A stretch of DNA of 64,000 bases. Source: Mucilaginibacter xinganensis (GTDB taxonomy: Bacteria; Bacteroidota; Bacteroidia; Sphingobacteriales; Sphingobacteriaceae). Location: NCBI GenBank assembly GCA_026225055.1, contig JAMFSA010000194.1:1-64000 (forward strand). Reading direction: 5' to 3'. Numbering within the stretch: position 1 is the first letter of the stretch; every line of letters starts with the position of its first letter. The notes beneath the pieces are model-generated. The model was given only the letters and a program-made list of their open reading frames with translations. It did not search any database and had not been told where the DNA came from. Positions 31,629-40,890 of this stretch are shown in pieces. The position numbers and the translations under genes were made by a program.

Positions 31629-34082
31629 TTAATTATTGTTTTGAACCATTGCCGCGATGCCTTTTTCCATGCTTCCATACTGTTCGGCATATTCAAGTAC
31701 TTTTGCTTTTTCCGATGCTTCGGTGGTATAGGCATAATATTCAGATGGCGATACTTCGGTGCGGTACACTTTGGAACTTTGGCCGCCCAGACTAATGAAT
31801 ACTTCTTTGTATTTGTAAGCCGGGTCATTGGCTTTGTTCATGGATAGGATAAGCGCCTTTTCCTTTTCGGTGAGGCCCAATAGTTCCTGCACATCGTCAA
31901 ATTTGTTTTGGTATTTGCTTTGATCGAGCAGTATCTTACAGTCGCTATTATTGACGATAGCCTGCTTGATGATCGGGCTGCTTAAAATATCCTCGACTTC
32001 CTGTGTTACTACGATGGCCTCGCCAAAGAATTTCCGGACGGTTTTAAACAAATACTTGATGTACTCTGCCATACCGTCCTTGGCGATTGCTTTCCACGCT
32101 TCCTCTATTAGAATCACTTTTCGGACGCTTTTGGGCAGCTTTCGCATCTTGGAAATGAATACCTCCATGATAATGATCGTAACCACCGGGAACAAAATTT
32201 CATGCGACTTGATATTGTCCAGTTCAAAGACTATAAAGCGTTCATTCAGCAGATCAAGGTTTGCCGTAGCATTCAGCAGGTAGTCAAATTCCCCGCCTTT
32301 GTAATAAGGATTTAGCACATAGAGAAAATTAGCGATGTCGAAATCCTTTTCCTTTACCTTACCGTTTTCCAGTACCTGCAAGTATTCCCCCATCAAAAAA
32401 TCATAGAAAGAATTGAATCCGGGAAAAATGTTCGGTTGCTTGGCTAAATGCTGGTAATAGAGCGTGATGGCATTGGATATGGCTACATATTCTGAACGGG
32501 CGAAATTCTCGTTCTCCTTTTTCCATAAGGCCAATAACAGCGTTTTCAGGCTTTCTTTTTTCTCAATGTCCAGCACCTCGCCTTTACCGATATAGAAAGG
32601 ATTGAATTTGATCGGGTTATTTTCCTCGTAAGTGAAGTAATAGCCGCCTGCCAGGTCGCAAAGTCCTTTATAGCTATGGCCCACATCCACCAATACGATA
32701 TGCGAACCTTGTTCATAGTAGGAATTGACCATGTGGTTAGTGAAGAAAGACTTACCGGAACCTGATGGACCTAAGATCATCTTGTTTCTATTAGTGATAA
32801 AACCTTTTTTCATCGGCTCGTCGGATATGTCCGCTCTGACCGGCCTGCCGGAAAGCCTGTCGCCCAACCGAATACCAAAACCGCTTTGCGACGTGCGGTA
32901 ATTACTTTCGAGATTAAGGAAACAGGTCGCTTGTTCTAAGAAAGTATCAAATGTGTCGTTCATCGGGAAGTCGGCAGCATTTCCGGGCAAGCCTGCCCAC
33001 CAGATCTGCGGTGCACCGTCAGTTTCCTGTTTACCGGAAGCATCCATTTGCGCCATAGCGGAACCTACCTTATTCCTGATCTCCTGAATTTGATCGGGGT
33101 GATTCGTCCAGGTCATCACATTGAAATGCGCTTTGACAGGCAGCCTTTGTTCGGCAATCGCTTCGTTCAGGAAGTCCGAAGTGGCATCCCTTGCAATCGC
33201 ATTTTCTCTGCTATAGGCAGATAAAGATTGTAAGCGTAGCCTTTTCTTTTCCAGCCCTTTGAGTGTTTTCTGTGCATCTCCTATGAAAATGAACTGGTTG
33301 AATAGGTGGTTACAATCTAACAGCAAACCTAATGGCGAAGCAAAACCCACACTGAATTTGGTTTTATCCGTGCTGTAACGGTCATAATTAACCCGGCTGC
33401 CGCAAAGCGATGGTAAGTCTTCCACATCGGATAGGGTGAACAATTGGCAATGGTTATCGCCAATCCTGATCTCGTCTTTTAAATGCACGTCTTTGATTAC
33501 CGGCCTTTCGTTTTCTCTTTGCAAAAAACAGTATTGCTCAATGATACCGGCCTTGTTTTTTGTTCCGGCCAGTTCCTCATCGGTGAGGCGCTTCATGCTC
33601 ACAAATCCGCTGTCCGTTAAGATGCGTTCAAAAGCCCCGGCCTTTTCCATAAAGTCGCGAAACATTCGCTCGTTTAGCATCTGTGCGGGTACCGGTGATT
33701 TGCGCATCAGGCCGGAATAACCGCTGCTGGCTGCTTTCCGGTTACCGGGCTGCTTGGTGAGCAGGATATAGCAGCTATGCTCCAGGTAAGGACGGCCCTT
33801 GAAATAGTGTTCGCTGGCTTCGGCTAAGAAGCTGGCCGACTGTCCCAATTTGCTATCATAACCTGCCCTGGTAAAAACATCCTGCTTGTGGACGATACTA
33901 TGTTGGGGCAGTATTTTGATCGCTTTAAGCCACGCATGGTGTAAAGCTTCGTATTCCTGGCCGGACAGGGTGAAAATGTCCGGCAGCTCCAGTTTGTAGG
34001 CAATGGTGATATCGCCTTGTCTTGACAAAATGCAGTTACTTTCAACCTTATATACCGGCAATATGTCTTCAATGTTTACCAT
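31629..34082 (-). CDS. traG: TraG-family conjugation ATPase (VirB4-like)
   Basis: An 817-residue VirB4-type ATPase that powers assembly of the mating channel at the inner membrane. Walker A is GPSGSGKSF (about residue 440), Walker B LIEEAWKAIAKDG (about 660), and IVVTQEVEDILSSPIIKQAI is the conserved motif after it. The N-terminal segment YKVESNCILSRQGDITIAYK is typical of Bacteroidetes TraG. Length is normal. It overlaps traF by 14 bases. Confidence 0.93.
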   Translation of the reverse strand: MVNIEDILPVYKVESNCILSRQGDITIAYKLELPDIFTLSGQEYEALHHAWLKAIKILPQHSIVHKQDVFTRAGYDSKLGQSASFLAEASEHYFKGRPYLEHSCYILLTKQPGNRKAASSGYSGLMRKSPVPAQMLNERMFRDFMEKAGAFERILTDSGFVSMKRLTDEELAGTKNKAGIIEQYCFLQRENERPVIKDVHLKDEIRIGDNHCQLFTLSDVEDLPSLCGSRVNYDRYSTDKTKFSVGFASPLGLLLDCNHLFNQFIFIGDAQKTLKGLEKKRLRLQSLSAYSRENAIARDATSDFLNEAIAEQRLPVKAHFNVMTWTNHPDQIQEIRNKVGSAMAQMDASGKQETDGAPQIWWAGLPGNAADFPMNDTFDTFLEQATCFLNLESNYRTSQSGFGIRLGDRLSGRPVRADISDEPMKKGFITNRNKMILGPSGSGKSFFTNHMVNSYYEQGSHIVLVDVGHSYKGLCDLAGGYYFTYEENNPIKFNPFYIGKGEVLDIEKKESLKTLLLALWKKENENFARSEYVAISNAITLYYQHLAKQPNIFPGFNSFYDFLMGEYLQVLENGKVKEKDFDIANFLYVLNPYYKGGEFDYLLNATANLDLLNERFIVFELDNIKSHEILFPVVTIIIMEVFISKMRKLPKSVRKVILIEEAWKAIAKDGMAEYIKYLFKTVRKFFGEAIVVTQEVEDILSSPIIKQAIVNNSDCKILLDQSKYQNKFDDVQELLGLTEKEKALILSMNKANDPAYKYKEVFISLGGQSSKVYRTEVSPSEYYAYTTEASEKAKVLEYAEQYGSMEKGIAAMVQNNN

Positions 34083-34404
34083 GAACTTGTTTCGTTAAAT
34101 GAATAAATGGTTTTCTTGACCTGAACTTTAAGTAATCCGGTAGGCTGCGTTTGGCGTTCCGTTTGAGCAGCCCGTGTTGGCCATATTTGTGGCTCAGACG
34201 GAAAACTGTCGTGATCAGGCCGGTGCCTGCGCCGCCGATCAGGATGAGGCAAACCCAGGTATTAACTCCGCAGATGTAGAGAATTGCAAAAAGCAATAAC
34301 AAGGCGACTAAGCCACCGGCCAGATAGCCGATGTATTGGGCTTTGACCCCCTTGAATTCAATAGCCTTATTGATGCCTTTATTGACCTGATATACACTGC
34401 TCAT
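34069..34404 (-). CDS. traF: conjugative transposon protein TraF (DUF4133)
   Basis: A 111-residue protein with two membrane segments (YLAGGLVALLLLFAILYIC and TWVCLILIGGAGTGLITTVF), the start SSVYQVNKGINKAIEFKGVK and a basic C-terminus. This is the DUF4133/TraF family of Bacteroidetes transfer systems, the counterpart of VirB3. It overlaps traE by four bases and traG by 14. Confidence 0.88.
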   Translation of the reverse strand: MSSVYQVNKGINKAIEFKGVKAQYIGYLAGGLVALLLLFAILYICGVNTWVCLILIGGAGTGLITTVFRLSHKYGQHGLLKRNAKRSLPDYLKFRSRKPFIHLTKQVHGKH

Positions 34405-34784
34405 AACCCGAAGAAGCTTTTGATGACGGTGGCAACCACCACTAAGAAAATACAGGAGCCGAACCAGGCGGCAGCTACCTTGTTGGTATCAGGCTCGCCC
34501 TCATTCCATTTTCTAAACACTTTAATGGCACCGACAATGCCCAGGATGGCACCAATGGCATACATCAGGTTGCAGCCTGCATCAAAGTAACCCTTGACCA
34601 TCGTGGTGGCCTGGGTGATTCCTGCCGAACCATCCTGTGCGAAACAAATGTTGACCGTAAGCAGGCCGGCAAGGAACATTATGGTTTTGGTGAACGCGAT
34701 GCGTTTCTTTTCTGACGGTAATTCGCGGTAAGCGTCGATCCCGTTCTTTAAATATTTATAAACTGATTTAAATAATGATTTCAT
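34401..34784 (-). CDS. traE: conjugative transposon protein TraE (DUF4134)
   Basis: A 127-residue protein of the DUF4134/TraE family, the VirB2-like pilin counterpart. It has an N-terminal hydrophobic segment ending NICFAQDGSAGI, a second segment (LMYAIGAILGIVGAIKVFRK) followed by WNEGEPDTNKVAAAWFGSCI and a third at the C-terminus. The start at 34784 leaves a 44-residue N-terminal extension, a little longer than usual. It is the first core channel gene of the operon. Confidence 0.87.
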   Translation of the reverse strand: MKSLFKSVYKYLKNGIDAYRELPSEKKRIAFTKTIMFLAGLLTVNICFAQDGSAGITQATTMVKGYFDAGCNLMYAIGAILGIVGAIKVFRKWNEGEPDTNKVAAAWFGSCIFLVVVATVIKSFFGL

Positions 34785-34804
34785 GGGTTTAAATAATTAG
34801 GAGA

Positions 34805-35335
34805 TTAATTCCAAAGGTTAGCTAACTGGTCGTCGGAAATGTCAAAAGGCAGGTTCTCGCGGATATACTCATTGATGGCGGCTTCGTTCGGGGTGTTCCT
34901 GATGCCGGGGTACTTGGCCTTGACCATTCCAAACAGCGACACGAAATCTTCTGCGGTACCGCCCTCGTTTTCGAGGATGTGGAAAATGGTTTTCAGTTCT
35001 TCCAACACATCGGGCACTACACCCAATTGCGTTTCCCTGTCGTCTACATCCTCATGTTCCCTTTCTTTCGGCGCGAAACCGAGCAGGTGCGCTTCCACTT
35101 CGCTGATACCATCGGGCAAAGACTGTTTGCCAATCAAGTCGTCTTCCTCATCAGGATAGTCTTCCAATTCGTCGTCCCATTCCCGCCTGATTCGTTCGGG
35201 CTGCTTAGATTTACCGGGTAGCTTTGCGGTGATTTTACCCCTGAAAAACAGGAAGAAGATCACCGCATACCAGGCTACGGTAAAGATGACTGCGGCAACT
35301 AAAAACTGCTGCCATGTAAAAAAATGTAGTATCAT
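34805..35335 (-). CDS. hypothetical membrane-anchored acidic protein
   Basis: A 176-residue protein with one N-terminal membrane segment (FLVAAVIFTVAWYAVIFFLF), a very acidic linker (DDELEDYPDEEDD) and a helical C-terminal domain (DVLEELKTIFHILENEGG, FVSLFGMVKAKYPGI). The ATG at 35335 is chosen over 35362 because the latter would lengthen the N-terminus with polar residues ahead of the anchor. It lies 20 bases before traE and is probably part of the same operon. I cannot name the family. Confidence 0.6.
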   Translation of the reverse strand: MILHFFTWQQFLVAAVIFTVAWYAVIFFLFFRGKITAKLPGKSKQPERIRREWDDELEDYPDEEDDLIGKQSLPDGISEVEAHLLGFAPKEREHEDVDDRETQLGVVPDVLEELKTIFHILENEGGTAEDFVSLFGMVKAKYPGIRNTPNEAAINEYIRENLPFDISDDQLANLWN

Positions 35336-35463
35336 AAAATTGCTTTTGCCCTGCCACCCCATTGCGGCAGGAATTACAAAAGCAAAGGTTGGGAAGCTGC
35401 AAATCCGGCTTGGACAAGTAGCCTAAAACTCTTTTTAATTATTTGATAATCAAAAAAAAACAA

Positions 35464-36357
35464 CTACCAACCCTTTTTACTTTCACGTTTAGATGTCAGT
35501 TTTTCAGGATTAAATTCTTCGTCTTCTTCGATCTTTTTAGTAACAGAATCGCGCAGATTATCCAAAAAACGGGTTCGGCTTAATCGCTTGCGCCGTTTGA
35601 TTTCTACAAAACGCCTTGCGGGGATTCCTATGGATACGTTGAAGTGTTCTTCCAGCCATTTGAAAATATCGTTTACACCCGCCTGGCCGTTATTCAGCTG
35701 TCCGCTGTCTAATAGGCCGTAACCTAATTCTACGAGGTTGATGCTCTCGCCTGTCCAGTGTAAAGGCTTGGATTGGTAAGTGCTTGGTAAGGTTAATTGT
35801 GAAGCTAATGTGCCTAACCTAAGTTGTTCCAGGATATATTCCTGCAACTTTTCGTAGGCTATAAATTTCGCAAACAGGTGATCGCCACAGGTGGAAAATT
35901 TAGGATCAGGCTCACCAAATTCTGGTATCAGCACTGACGGTACTTCCGCTCCCCGAATAAAATACAGTTCATCCATTTCCGTCATACCGGTACGATAATA
36001 TTGATACAGGTAAGCGTACTGCCTGAAATAACGCCGGATAATCTCCAGTTCGCTTTCATAATAGGCCAATAGCATTTTCCATGTTCCGACAGGTTTGTTT
36101 TGCTCCAGATTGTATCGCTCTTGTTCAAATATCTTGGCGGCCAGAAAATTTGGTTTAACATTTTTGAAAAAATAAATTTCTTCGGTTTTGTCTTTCAACG
36201 GGTGGAGTAATACCTGTTCTTGTAATAGCAACAGTAAGCTGCGGATCAACAGAAGGGCCTTTGCTAAACGTTTCTCAATGGATAACTTTTCTACGTTAAT
36301 ATCTAAAAGGCCGTCTGTAAGCTGCGTTGACAGCTTTCCAATAAATTTTGATAACAT
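35464..36357 (-). CDS. rteC: RteC-family protein
   Basis: A 297-residue RteC-family protein. LAKALLLIRSLLLLLQEQVL, EEIYFFKNVKPNFLAAKIFE, YYESELEIIRRYFRQYAYLY and LGYGLLDSGQLNNGQAGVND are characteristic; the last 60 residues are basic and contain RRKRLSRTRFLDNL. In Bacteroides CTnDOT, RteC promotes excision and transfer. Here it stands at the head of the transfer operon, with no RteA/RteB two-component genes beside it, so it may answer to a different signal. Confidence 0.87.
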   Translation of the reverse strand: MLSKFIGKLSTQLTDGLLDINVEKLSIEKRLAKALLLIRSLLLLLQEQVLLHPLKDKTEEIYFFKNVKPNFLAAKIFEQERYNLEQNKPVGTWKMLLAYYESELEIIRRYFRQYAYLYQYYRTGMTEMDELYFIRGAEVPSVLIPEFGEPDPKFSTCGDHLFAKFIAYEKLQEYILEQLRLGTLASQLTLPSTYQSKPLHWTGESINLVELGYGLLDSGQLNNGQAGVNDIFKWLEEHFNVSIGIPARRFVEIKRRKRLSRTRFLDNLRDSVTKKIEEDEEFNPEKLTSKRESKKGW

Positions 36358-36590
36358 ATACAGATCTATTTAATTAATCCTGCCTTGCCTGGTTCACAAC
36401 TGGCACAACTTTCACACGGGCAGGAAATAAGTAAATGTTCTTTCCATAATAATTCGGTTTGTATGATATAAAAAATCTAACCTGAAGTTTATGGAGCAAA
36501 TTTGACCAGAGTCAGCAATATGGGCAATAGGGCTTTATACTCATTTTAACATAATGAGGGAAAACCACTATAAGGTGATAATTGCGAATT
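36358..36590. other. intergenic boundary between transfer operon and cargo
   Basis: 233 bases, no gene. It should carry the rteC promoter. I see no clean -7 box and no terminator for the LuxR gene. The cargo block begins here. Confidence 0.35.
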
Positions 36591-37511
36591 TCAAGATTGA
36601 AATAACTTTTGGATCATCGAAACTTTGTTATTTACAAGTGTTTTTTCGTAGATGTGCTGAACGTGATTTTCAACGGTTTTTCCGGCGATGAATAGCCTGT
36701 TAGATATTTGTTTGTAGGTCAGTCCCTCCTTAATCAGAAGAACAATTTCAATTTCGCGATGAGTAAGACGATAATATCGGCACATTTCTTCAAAGACCTG
36801 TATTCCGTCTCCGTGGTTGGCCAGTTGCTGGAGACGCGCAAATTCCTCGCGCGCATGTTTTATAGATTTCCAGATAAAGAGAAAAGTGATCCCGACTATT
36901 CCAGTATTAGTACATAGAACCTCAATTAATTGACTGCTTTCTACCAAACCAAAAAAGGCAAGTGCAGCCCAGGGAGTAACTGCTACATACATGGCGATTT
37001 CTTCCACATATTTATTTTTATCCTGTTGCGTTTTATATTTTATGAAGATGGCACGGAAAATAACATACAGTAAAATGAGTGCGTAAATAAATGGTGCTAT
37101 CATACCGTATTTTATGTCAACATTCAGATTGCCGTTAATGGCATAAATGACAACGAAGAACACCAGATAAGGGCAAAATAAAAAAAGGGGAACCCCAAAT
37201 AGTGCGTGCCAGCGCAGTTTTTTTAAATCAAAAGCTTTGTAAAAATAATAGGGAAAGTAAGAAGCCATCAAAAAACCACTGCCATAGGCAATCATTTCCT
37301 GAATATCCAAGGGGATTTTTATTTCTGAGTCAGGAAAAAGCCCGCCTGTAATGTTGTAAAAAAGCATCAATCCCAACAAGATCAGGTACCATTTGCGTTG
37401 CATGTCCTGTGGCCGGAATAGATAATAGAAAAACTGGAAGATAAACATCCCCGTTTCCAGCAAAATAAAAATAAATGTTACAATATGAATTTGCGTCCCA
37501 AATACCAGCAT
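36591..37511 (-). CDS. membrane-bound LuxR-type regulator
   Basis: A 306-residue protein. The first 215 residues hold about seven membrane segments (for example FIFILLETGMFIFQFFYYLF, GVPLFLFCPYLVFFVVIYAI, MIAPFIYALILLYVIFRAIF). The C-terminus is a LuxR helix-turn-helix: YRLTHREIEIVLLIKEGLTY, KQISNRLFIAGKTVENHVQH. This 7TM-LuxR layout is common in Bacteroidetes and probably links an envelope signal directly to transcription. It follows the acetyltransferase gene by four bases in one operon. Confidence 0.82.
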   Translation of the reverse strand: MLVFGTQIHIVTFIFILLETGMFIFQFFYYLFRPQDMQRKWYLILLGLMLFYNITGGLFPDSEIKIPLDIQEMIAYGSGFLMASYFPYYFYKAFDLKKLRWHALFGVPLFLFCPYLVFFVVIYAINGNLNVDIKYGMIAPFIYALILLYVIFRAIFIKYKTQQDKNKYVEEIAMYVAVTPWAALAFFGLVESSQLIEVLCTNTGIVGITFLFIWKSIKHAREEFARLQQLANHGDGIQVFEEMCRYYRLTHREIEIVLLIKEGLTYKQISNRLFIAGKTVENHVQHIYEKTLVNNKVSMIQKLFQS

Positions 37512-37515
37512 ACTA

Positions 37516-38100
37516 TTAAGCTTGGCTAGATGCTTCGTTATTTAGGAAGTACAATGTATAGGTTAGTTCGAGTTTATCATAAATCTTAAAACCGAACAGT
37601 TTATACCAAGAAAGATTTTTTAAAGTTGAAGTCTCTAGAAAAACAATACGAGCATTCTTTTTTGAATAATTAATGATTTCTAGCAGAAGTTCGCTTCCAA
37701 CTCCCATTTGCTGCTTTACAGGGTTTACACCGATAAACCATAAATAAGACATCTTTACAAGCGGCTGTTTAGCTTTAATTTTGGATTCTCTTTTTAAGAC
37801 TTTTCTTAGTTCTGTCAATCCTATTGACTGAAAAACAAGTTTTAAATCAAGCCATAAGGTGGAAAAAGTTATTTTTTTATTTTCCGGATAAAGGATCATT
37901 CCACAAGCTTGCCGATCGTTAGATAACCAAACCTCACCAAACATCAAACAGATTTCGAAAGAATATTCGATTAAAGCCTTGATTCTTTTTTTTCGATTTT
38001 TGTCTTGGCACACGATATAGTTAACGCTTTGATTCTCATCAAAAGCAAGGGACAACAAATTGACTACCCAAACCTTGTCAGCAACTTTCGCTTTTGTCAT
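37516..38100 (-). CDS. GNAT-family acetyltransferase
   Basis: A 194-residue GNAT-like protein. The acetyl-CoA-binding motif A is visible as YLWFIGVNPVKQQMGVGSEL followed by LLEIINYSKK, and motif B as VFLETSTLKNLSWYKLFGFK. The N-terminal part (VNLLSLAFDENQSVNYIV) also fits. The acceptor is unknown. It is the first gene of a two-gene operon with the 7TM-LuxR regulator. Confidence 0.75.
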   Translation of the reverse strand: MTKAKVADKVWVVNLLSLAFDENQSVNYIVCQDKNRKKRIKALIEYSFEICLMFGEVWLSNDRQACGMILYPENKKITFSTLWLDLKLVFQSIGLTELRKVLKRESKIKAKQPLVKMSYLWFIGVNPVKQQMGVGSELLLEIINYSKKNARIVFLETSTLKNLSWYKLFGFKIYDKLELTYTLYFLNNEASSQA

Positions 38101-38612
38101 AAATTTTTTTCTCGACTTTTTGCTATTTTAATGTTCACTTATTTTTTACTTATGCCAAACTATTTACTGAGACGAACAGTGATTTTATAAACAGCCGTCA
38201 CACACATAAATTGCCCTTGTAATCAATGAGCGAAGGCCCATTTTTACTTTTCATTGAATCGAGGCAATATTTTTTAAATTCTAGGCCCGATACTTAAAAA
38301 GTGGTTTTGCAAAATCGAATGTGTTGTTTATTTATGCCTCTACAGTAAGAACGTTTTTCATACTCTCAAAGAAACACGAATATGCAAGAAATGACTATGT
38401 CAAGAACTTGGATAAACTGGTTAATTTAATCTTTCTCTCCTTTCGAAAGCCAAAGTCGGAATGCCGACGTTTTATTTAAAATCAATAAACTATTGGCCCA
38501 AAAGAGGTCGGTTGGATAAGGGAGTTAAGCAATTTTGAATCAGTATTTGAATGAGTTATCGCGTTCTAGTTATCTGACATTTTCTGTCTTTAATGTCTGC
38601 CTGTAGCAAATG
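38101..38612. other. 512-base AT-rich intergenic region
   Basis: No coding frame or RNA gene recognised. A short stretch near 38405-38432 (AACTTGGATAAACTGGTTAA) is loosely similar to sequence near 43574, before the AraC stop. It includes the promoter region of the GNAT operon. Nothing else stands out. Confidence 0.35.
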
Positions 38613-39659
38613 CTACTTGGCTCTTATGAACAATTCATAATGATTAAGTTCATCAGGCTCAACTTGCATGACCAGTTTTTTACCCTGTGTTTGGTTATCC
38701 TCCAATAAAGCATGCGCTGTTATTACTGTTTGAACGTTTAATCCACCTAAAATGCTTATGTCCGGGGCGGAAATAGCCTTTACTGTTAGTAATAAAGCTA
38801 TTTTTGTAAGGTTATCGCCGTACCATTTTTTATCGCCTGAAAGAGAATAGGCGTAATTAGAAATATTTAGTATTAGTGCTCCTTTATTAAATAACCCTTC
38901 TCTTGCCTGTGCTGTTGACAATGCCGTTATATCTACGTAACTTCCATTAGTGACGATCACTTGGGAACAAATTTCAGACATTGCGCCGCCCACAATATCA
39001 ACGCTGTGATTAAATAATACCCCGCTGTTTCTTTCTATTAATTTTCTGGCAAGATGCTCCTGACTGTAATTTACGATTTGATGTTCCGGCAAGCCAGCGC
39101 GAATCAGCTGCCGGGTACTGTCCGCATTGCCGGCTGTAACAATCAACTGTTTATACCTCTGAGCCAGAAATAATTTGACCAGTGCCAACCCAACGCTCCC
39201 CGCGGCCCCGGCTACAAAAATACTGTCTTCTTTTTTTACTGGAAGCCTGTTTAACACCTGCAAAGCAGTAAGGTAACCCTGCGGAATGGCCGCAGCCTGT
39301 TCAAATGTTAGCTGGCCAGGTATTATCGCCACAATATCTTCAGGAACACTGATATATTGAGCATAAGTCCCATTTGATCCCATACTGCCAGACGCTGCGA
39401 AAACCCTATCACCTATTTTAAATAGATTTGCCAAAGTTCCCGTCTTTACAATAACACCCGAAAACTCCCGTCCCAAAATATTGGAGTGCATACGTTTTTT
39501 TTCTGTTTTGCCCTGTCGCATTTGAAAGTCGATCGGATTAAAACCGACGGCCCTGATTCGTATCAGGACATCGTCCTCTCCGATAGTAGGAATGGGTACG
39601 TTTTCGTCAAGCACAAAATTAGTTACGGGACCAAAATCTTTTAATAATATAGCTTTCAT
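38613..39659 (-). CDS. MDR-family quinone oxidoreductase / alcohol dehydrogenase-like protein
   Basis: A 348-residue medium-chain dehydrogenase/reductase. The start MKAILLKDFGPVTNF, GFNPIDFQMRQG, LGREFSGVIVKTG, the AAAIPQGYLTALQVL segment and the Rossmann motif VAGAAGSVGLALVKLFLAQR are clear. The structural and catalytic zinc cysteines of true alcohol dehydrogenases are absent, so an NADPH-dependent quinone or enal reductase is likely. It is divergent from an HxlR regulator, with -7 boxes for both genes in the gap. Confidence 0.85.
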   Translation of the reverse strand: MKAILLKDFGPVTNFVLDENVPIPTIGEDDVLIRIRAVGFNPIDFQMRQGKTEKKRMHSNILGREFSGVIVKTGTLANLFKIGDRVFAASGSMGSNGTYAQYISVPEDIVAIIPGQLTFEQAAAIPQGYLTALQVLNRLPVKKEDSIFVAGAAGSVGLALVKLFLAQRYKQLIVTAGNADSTRQLIRAGLPEHQIVNYSQEHLARKLIERNSGVLFNHSVDIVGGAMSEICSQVIVTNGSYVDITALSTAQAREGLFNKGALILNISNYAYSLSGDKKWYGDNLTKIALLLTVKAISAPDISILGGLNVQTVITAHALLEDNQTQGKKLVMQVEPDELNHYELFIRAK

Positions 39660-39675
39660 ATGTCATTTTACAACT

Positions 39676-39733
39676 CAAAATTAGGATTGAATAGTTTATT
39701 TTTGGTATGGGTTAATCACGTGTAACCGGTTAC
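39676..39733. promoter_or_regulatory. divergent promoters and HxlR operator candidate
   Basis: TAATTTTG on the minus strand (39683-39676) and TATTTTTG on the plus strand (39697-39704) both fit TAnnTTTG, one for each divergent gene. A perfect 12-bp palindrome, GTAACCGGTTAC, at 39722-39733 lies between the plus -7 box and the ATG at 39753, a good site for HxlR autorepression. Confidence 0.5.
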
Positions 39734-39752
39734 CTTGGATAAACTACCAGAA

Positions 39753-40127
39753 ATGGCTACAATAACGATCAACGGAAACAAGCAGGAAGCAACTTGCAAA
39801 CAGGAGCTAGCCGCTATGCGGGACAGTATTGAATTACTTGGCGGAAAATGGAAATTGATGATCATGCGCTATTTAGACAACCGTCCTGTAGCAACCAATA
39901 CATTTAAAAAGATACAACGTGAAAATGACGGCATTTCTGCCAAGATGCTGGTCAAAGAATTGCGTGATCTGGAAATCAACCTGCTTATTTCCAGATCAGT
40001 AATGGACACGAGCCCGGTAACGGTCGCCTACGCAATTACGGACTATGGACGTAATGTTTTACCAGTTGCCGAAACGCTTGCTCAATGGGGTTTAGACCAT
40101 AGAGAAAAAATAAAGGAATATCAATAG
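39753..40127 (+). CDS. HxlR-family regulator
   Basis: A 124-residue HxlR winged-helix regulator: CKQELAAMRDSIELLGGKWK, LMIMRYLDN, FKKIQRENDGISAKMLVKEL and the wing VTVAYAITDYGRNVL. I start it at the ATG at 39753 (MATITINGN); the frame extends to a TTG at 39735 directly against the palindrome. The N-terminal cysteine (Cys16) is in the place used for electrophile sensing in some HxlR proteins. It probably controls the divergent oxidoreductase. Confidence 0.85.
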   Translation: MATITINGNKQEATCKQELAAMRDSIELLGGKWKLMIMRYLDNRPVATNTFKKIQRENDGISAKMLVKELRDLEINLLISRSVMDTSPVTVAYAITDYGRNVLPVAETLAQWGLDHREKIKEYQ

Positions 40128-40159
40128 AAGTTTTGGTATATAAACCATCTAAACGCACT

Positions 40160-40612
40160 CTAGTTTTTATTTTTAATCTGTTTAAATGTTCCTGAAATTT
40201 TAGTTGACAGGAGCATATTTTCGCTGACGATTTGTAAAAAAGTGGTCAATGAAGCCTTCATTGGTATATCTAGCTGAGTAGTGTTTAAAGCAAATAATGT
40301 AAATTCATAGGTATGCGTCCCAGTTGGTGGCAAGGGCCCCTGGTATGATTTAAGTTCCTTGGAACCTTGCGGCATAAGATTGCGACCGGATAACCCTTCT
40401 TCTATAGAGTGAACTTCAACCGGAATATTGTAAACCAGCCAATGGGTAATGATCCGTGTTTCAGAAAGTTTGTCCAACATTGAAATCGCTAACGATTTCG
40501 TACCCTCAGGAATATTTTCCCACGACAACGGTACTGAAATATTTTCTACATTTTTTCCATGTTTCTGTGGGATTTCTGTACCGTCCGTAAATGCAGATGA
40601 TTTTATTTTCAT
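40160..40612 (-). CDS. YbhB/YbcL-type PEBP-family protein
   Basis: A 150-residue phosphatidylethanolamine-binding-protein-like (Raf kinase inhibitor-like) protein. ISVPLSWENIPEGTKSLAIS, ITHWLVYNIP, YQGPLPPTGTHTYEFTLFAL and the C-terminal TTFLQ segment are family marks. There is no signal peptide, so it is cytoplasmic. The bacterial function is unsettled. It converges with the HxlR gene, leaving 32 bases. Confidence 0.85.
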   Translation of the reverse strand: MKIKSSAFTDGTEIPQKHGKNVENISVPLSWENIPEGTKSLAISMLDKLSETRIITHWLVYNIPVEVHSIEEGLSGRNLMPQGSKELKSYQGPLPPTGTHTYEFTLFALNTTQLDIPMKASLTTFLQIVSENMLLSTKISGTFKQIKNKN

Positions 40613-40890
40613 TATTTTTTTTCGTTTTTTTACTTAATTTTACTTCAATCAGGCAGTACCAAAAATAGTAATTGGTTTCTTTGCATATTTACATTAAAAG
40701 GAATGCCCTAAATAAATAAACTTTTTCAACTCTTTGTCTCCTGTAATATAGTTATGATGTAATGATAATATCGTAACTGGATTTATCAGGAATCTTCTTA
40801 GCCGACGCACATTGCCAAACCATCTGTCAAACAAAAAATTATGATGAGTGTATAGCTATTTGGTCAACCATGTTGATTTACATTAAATAA

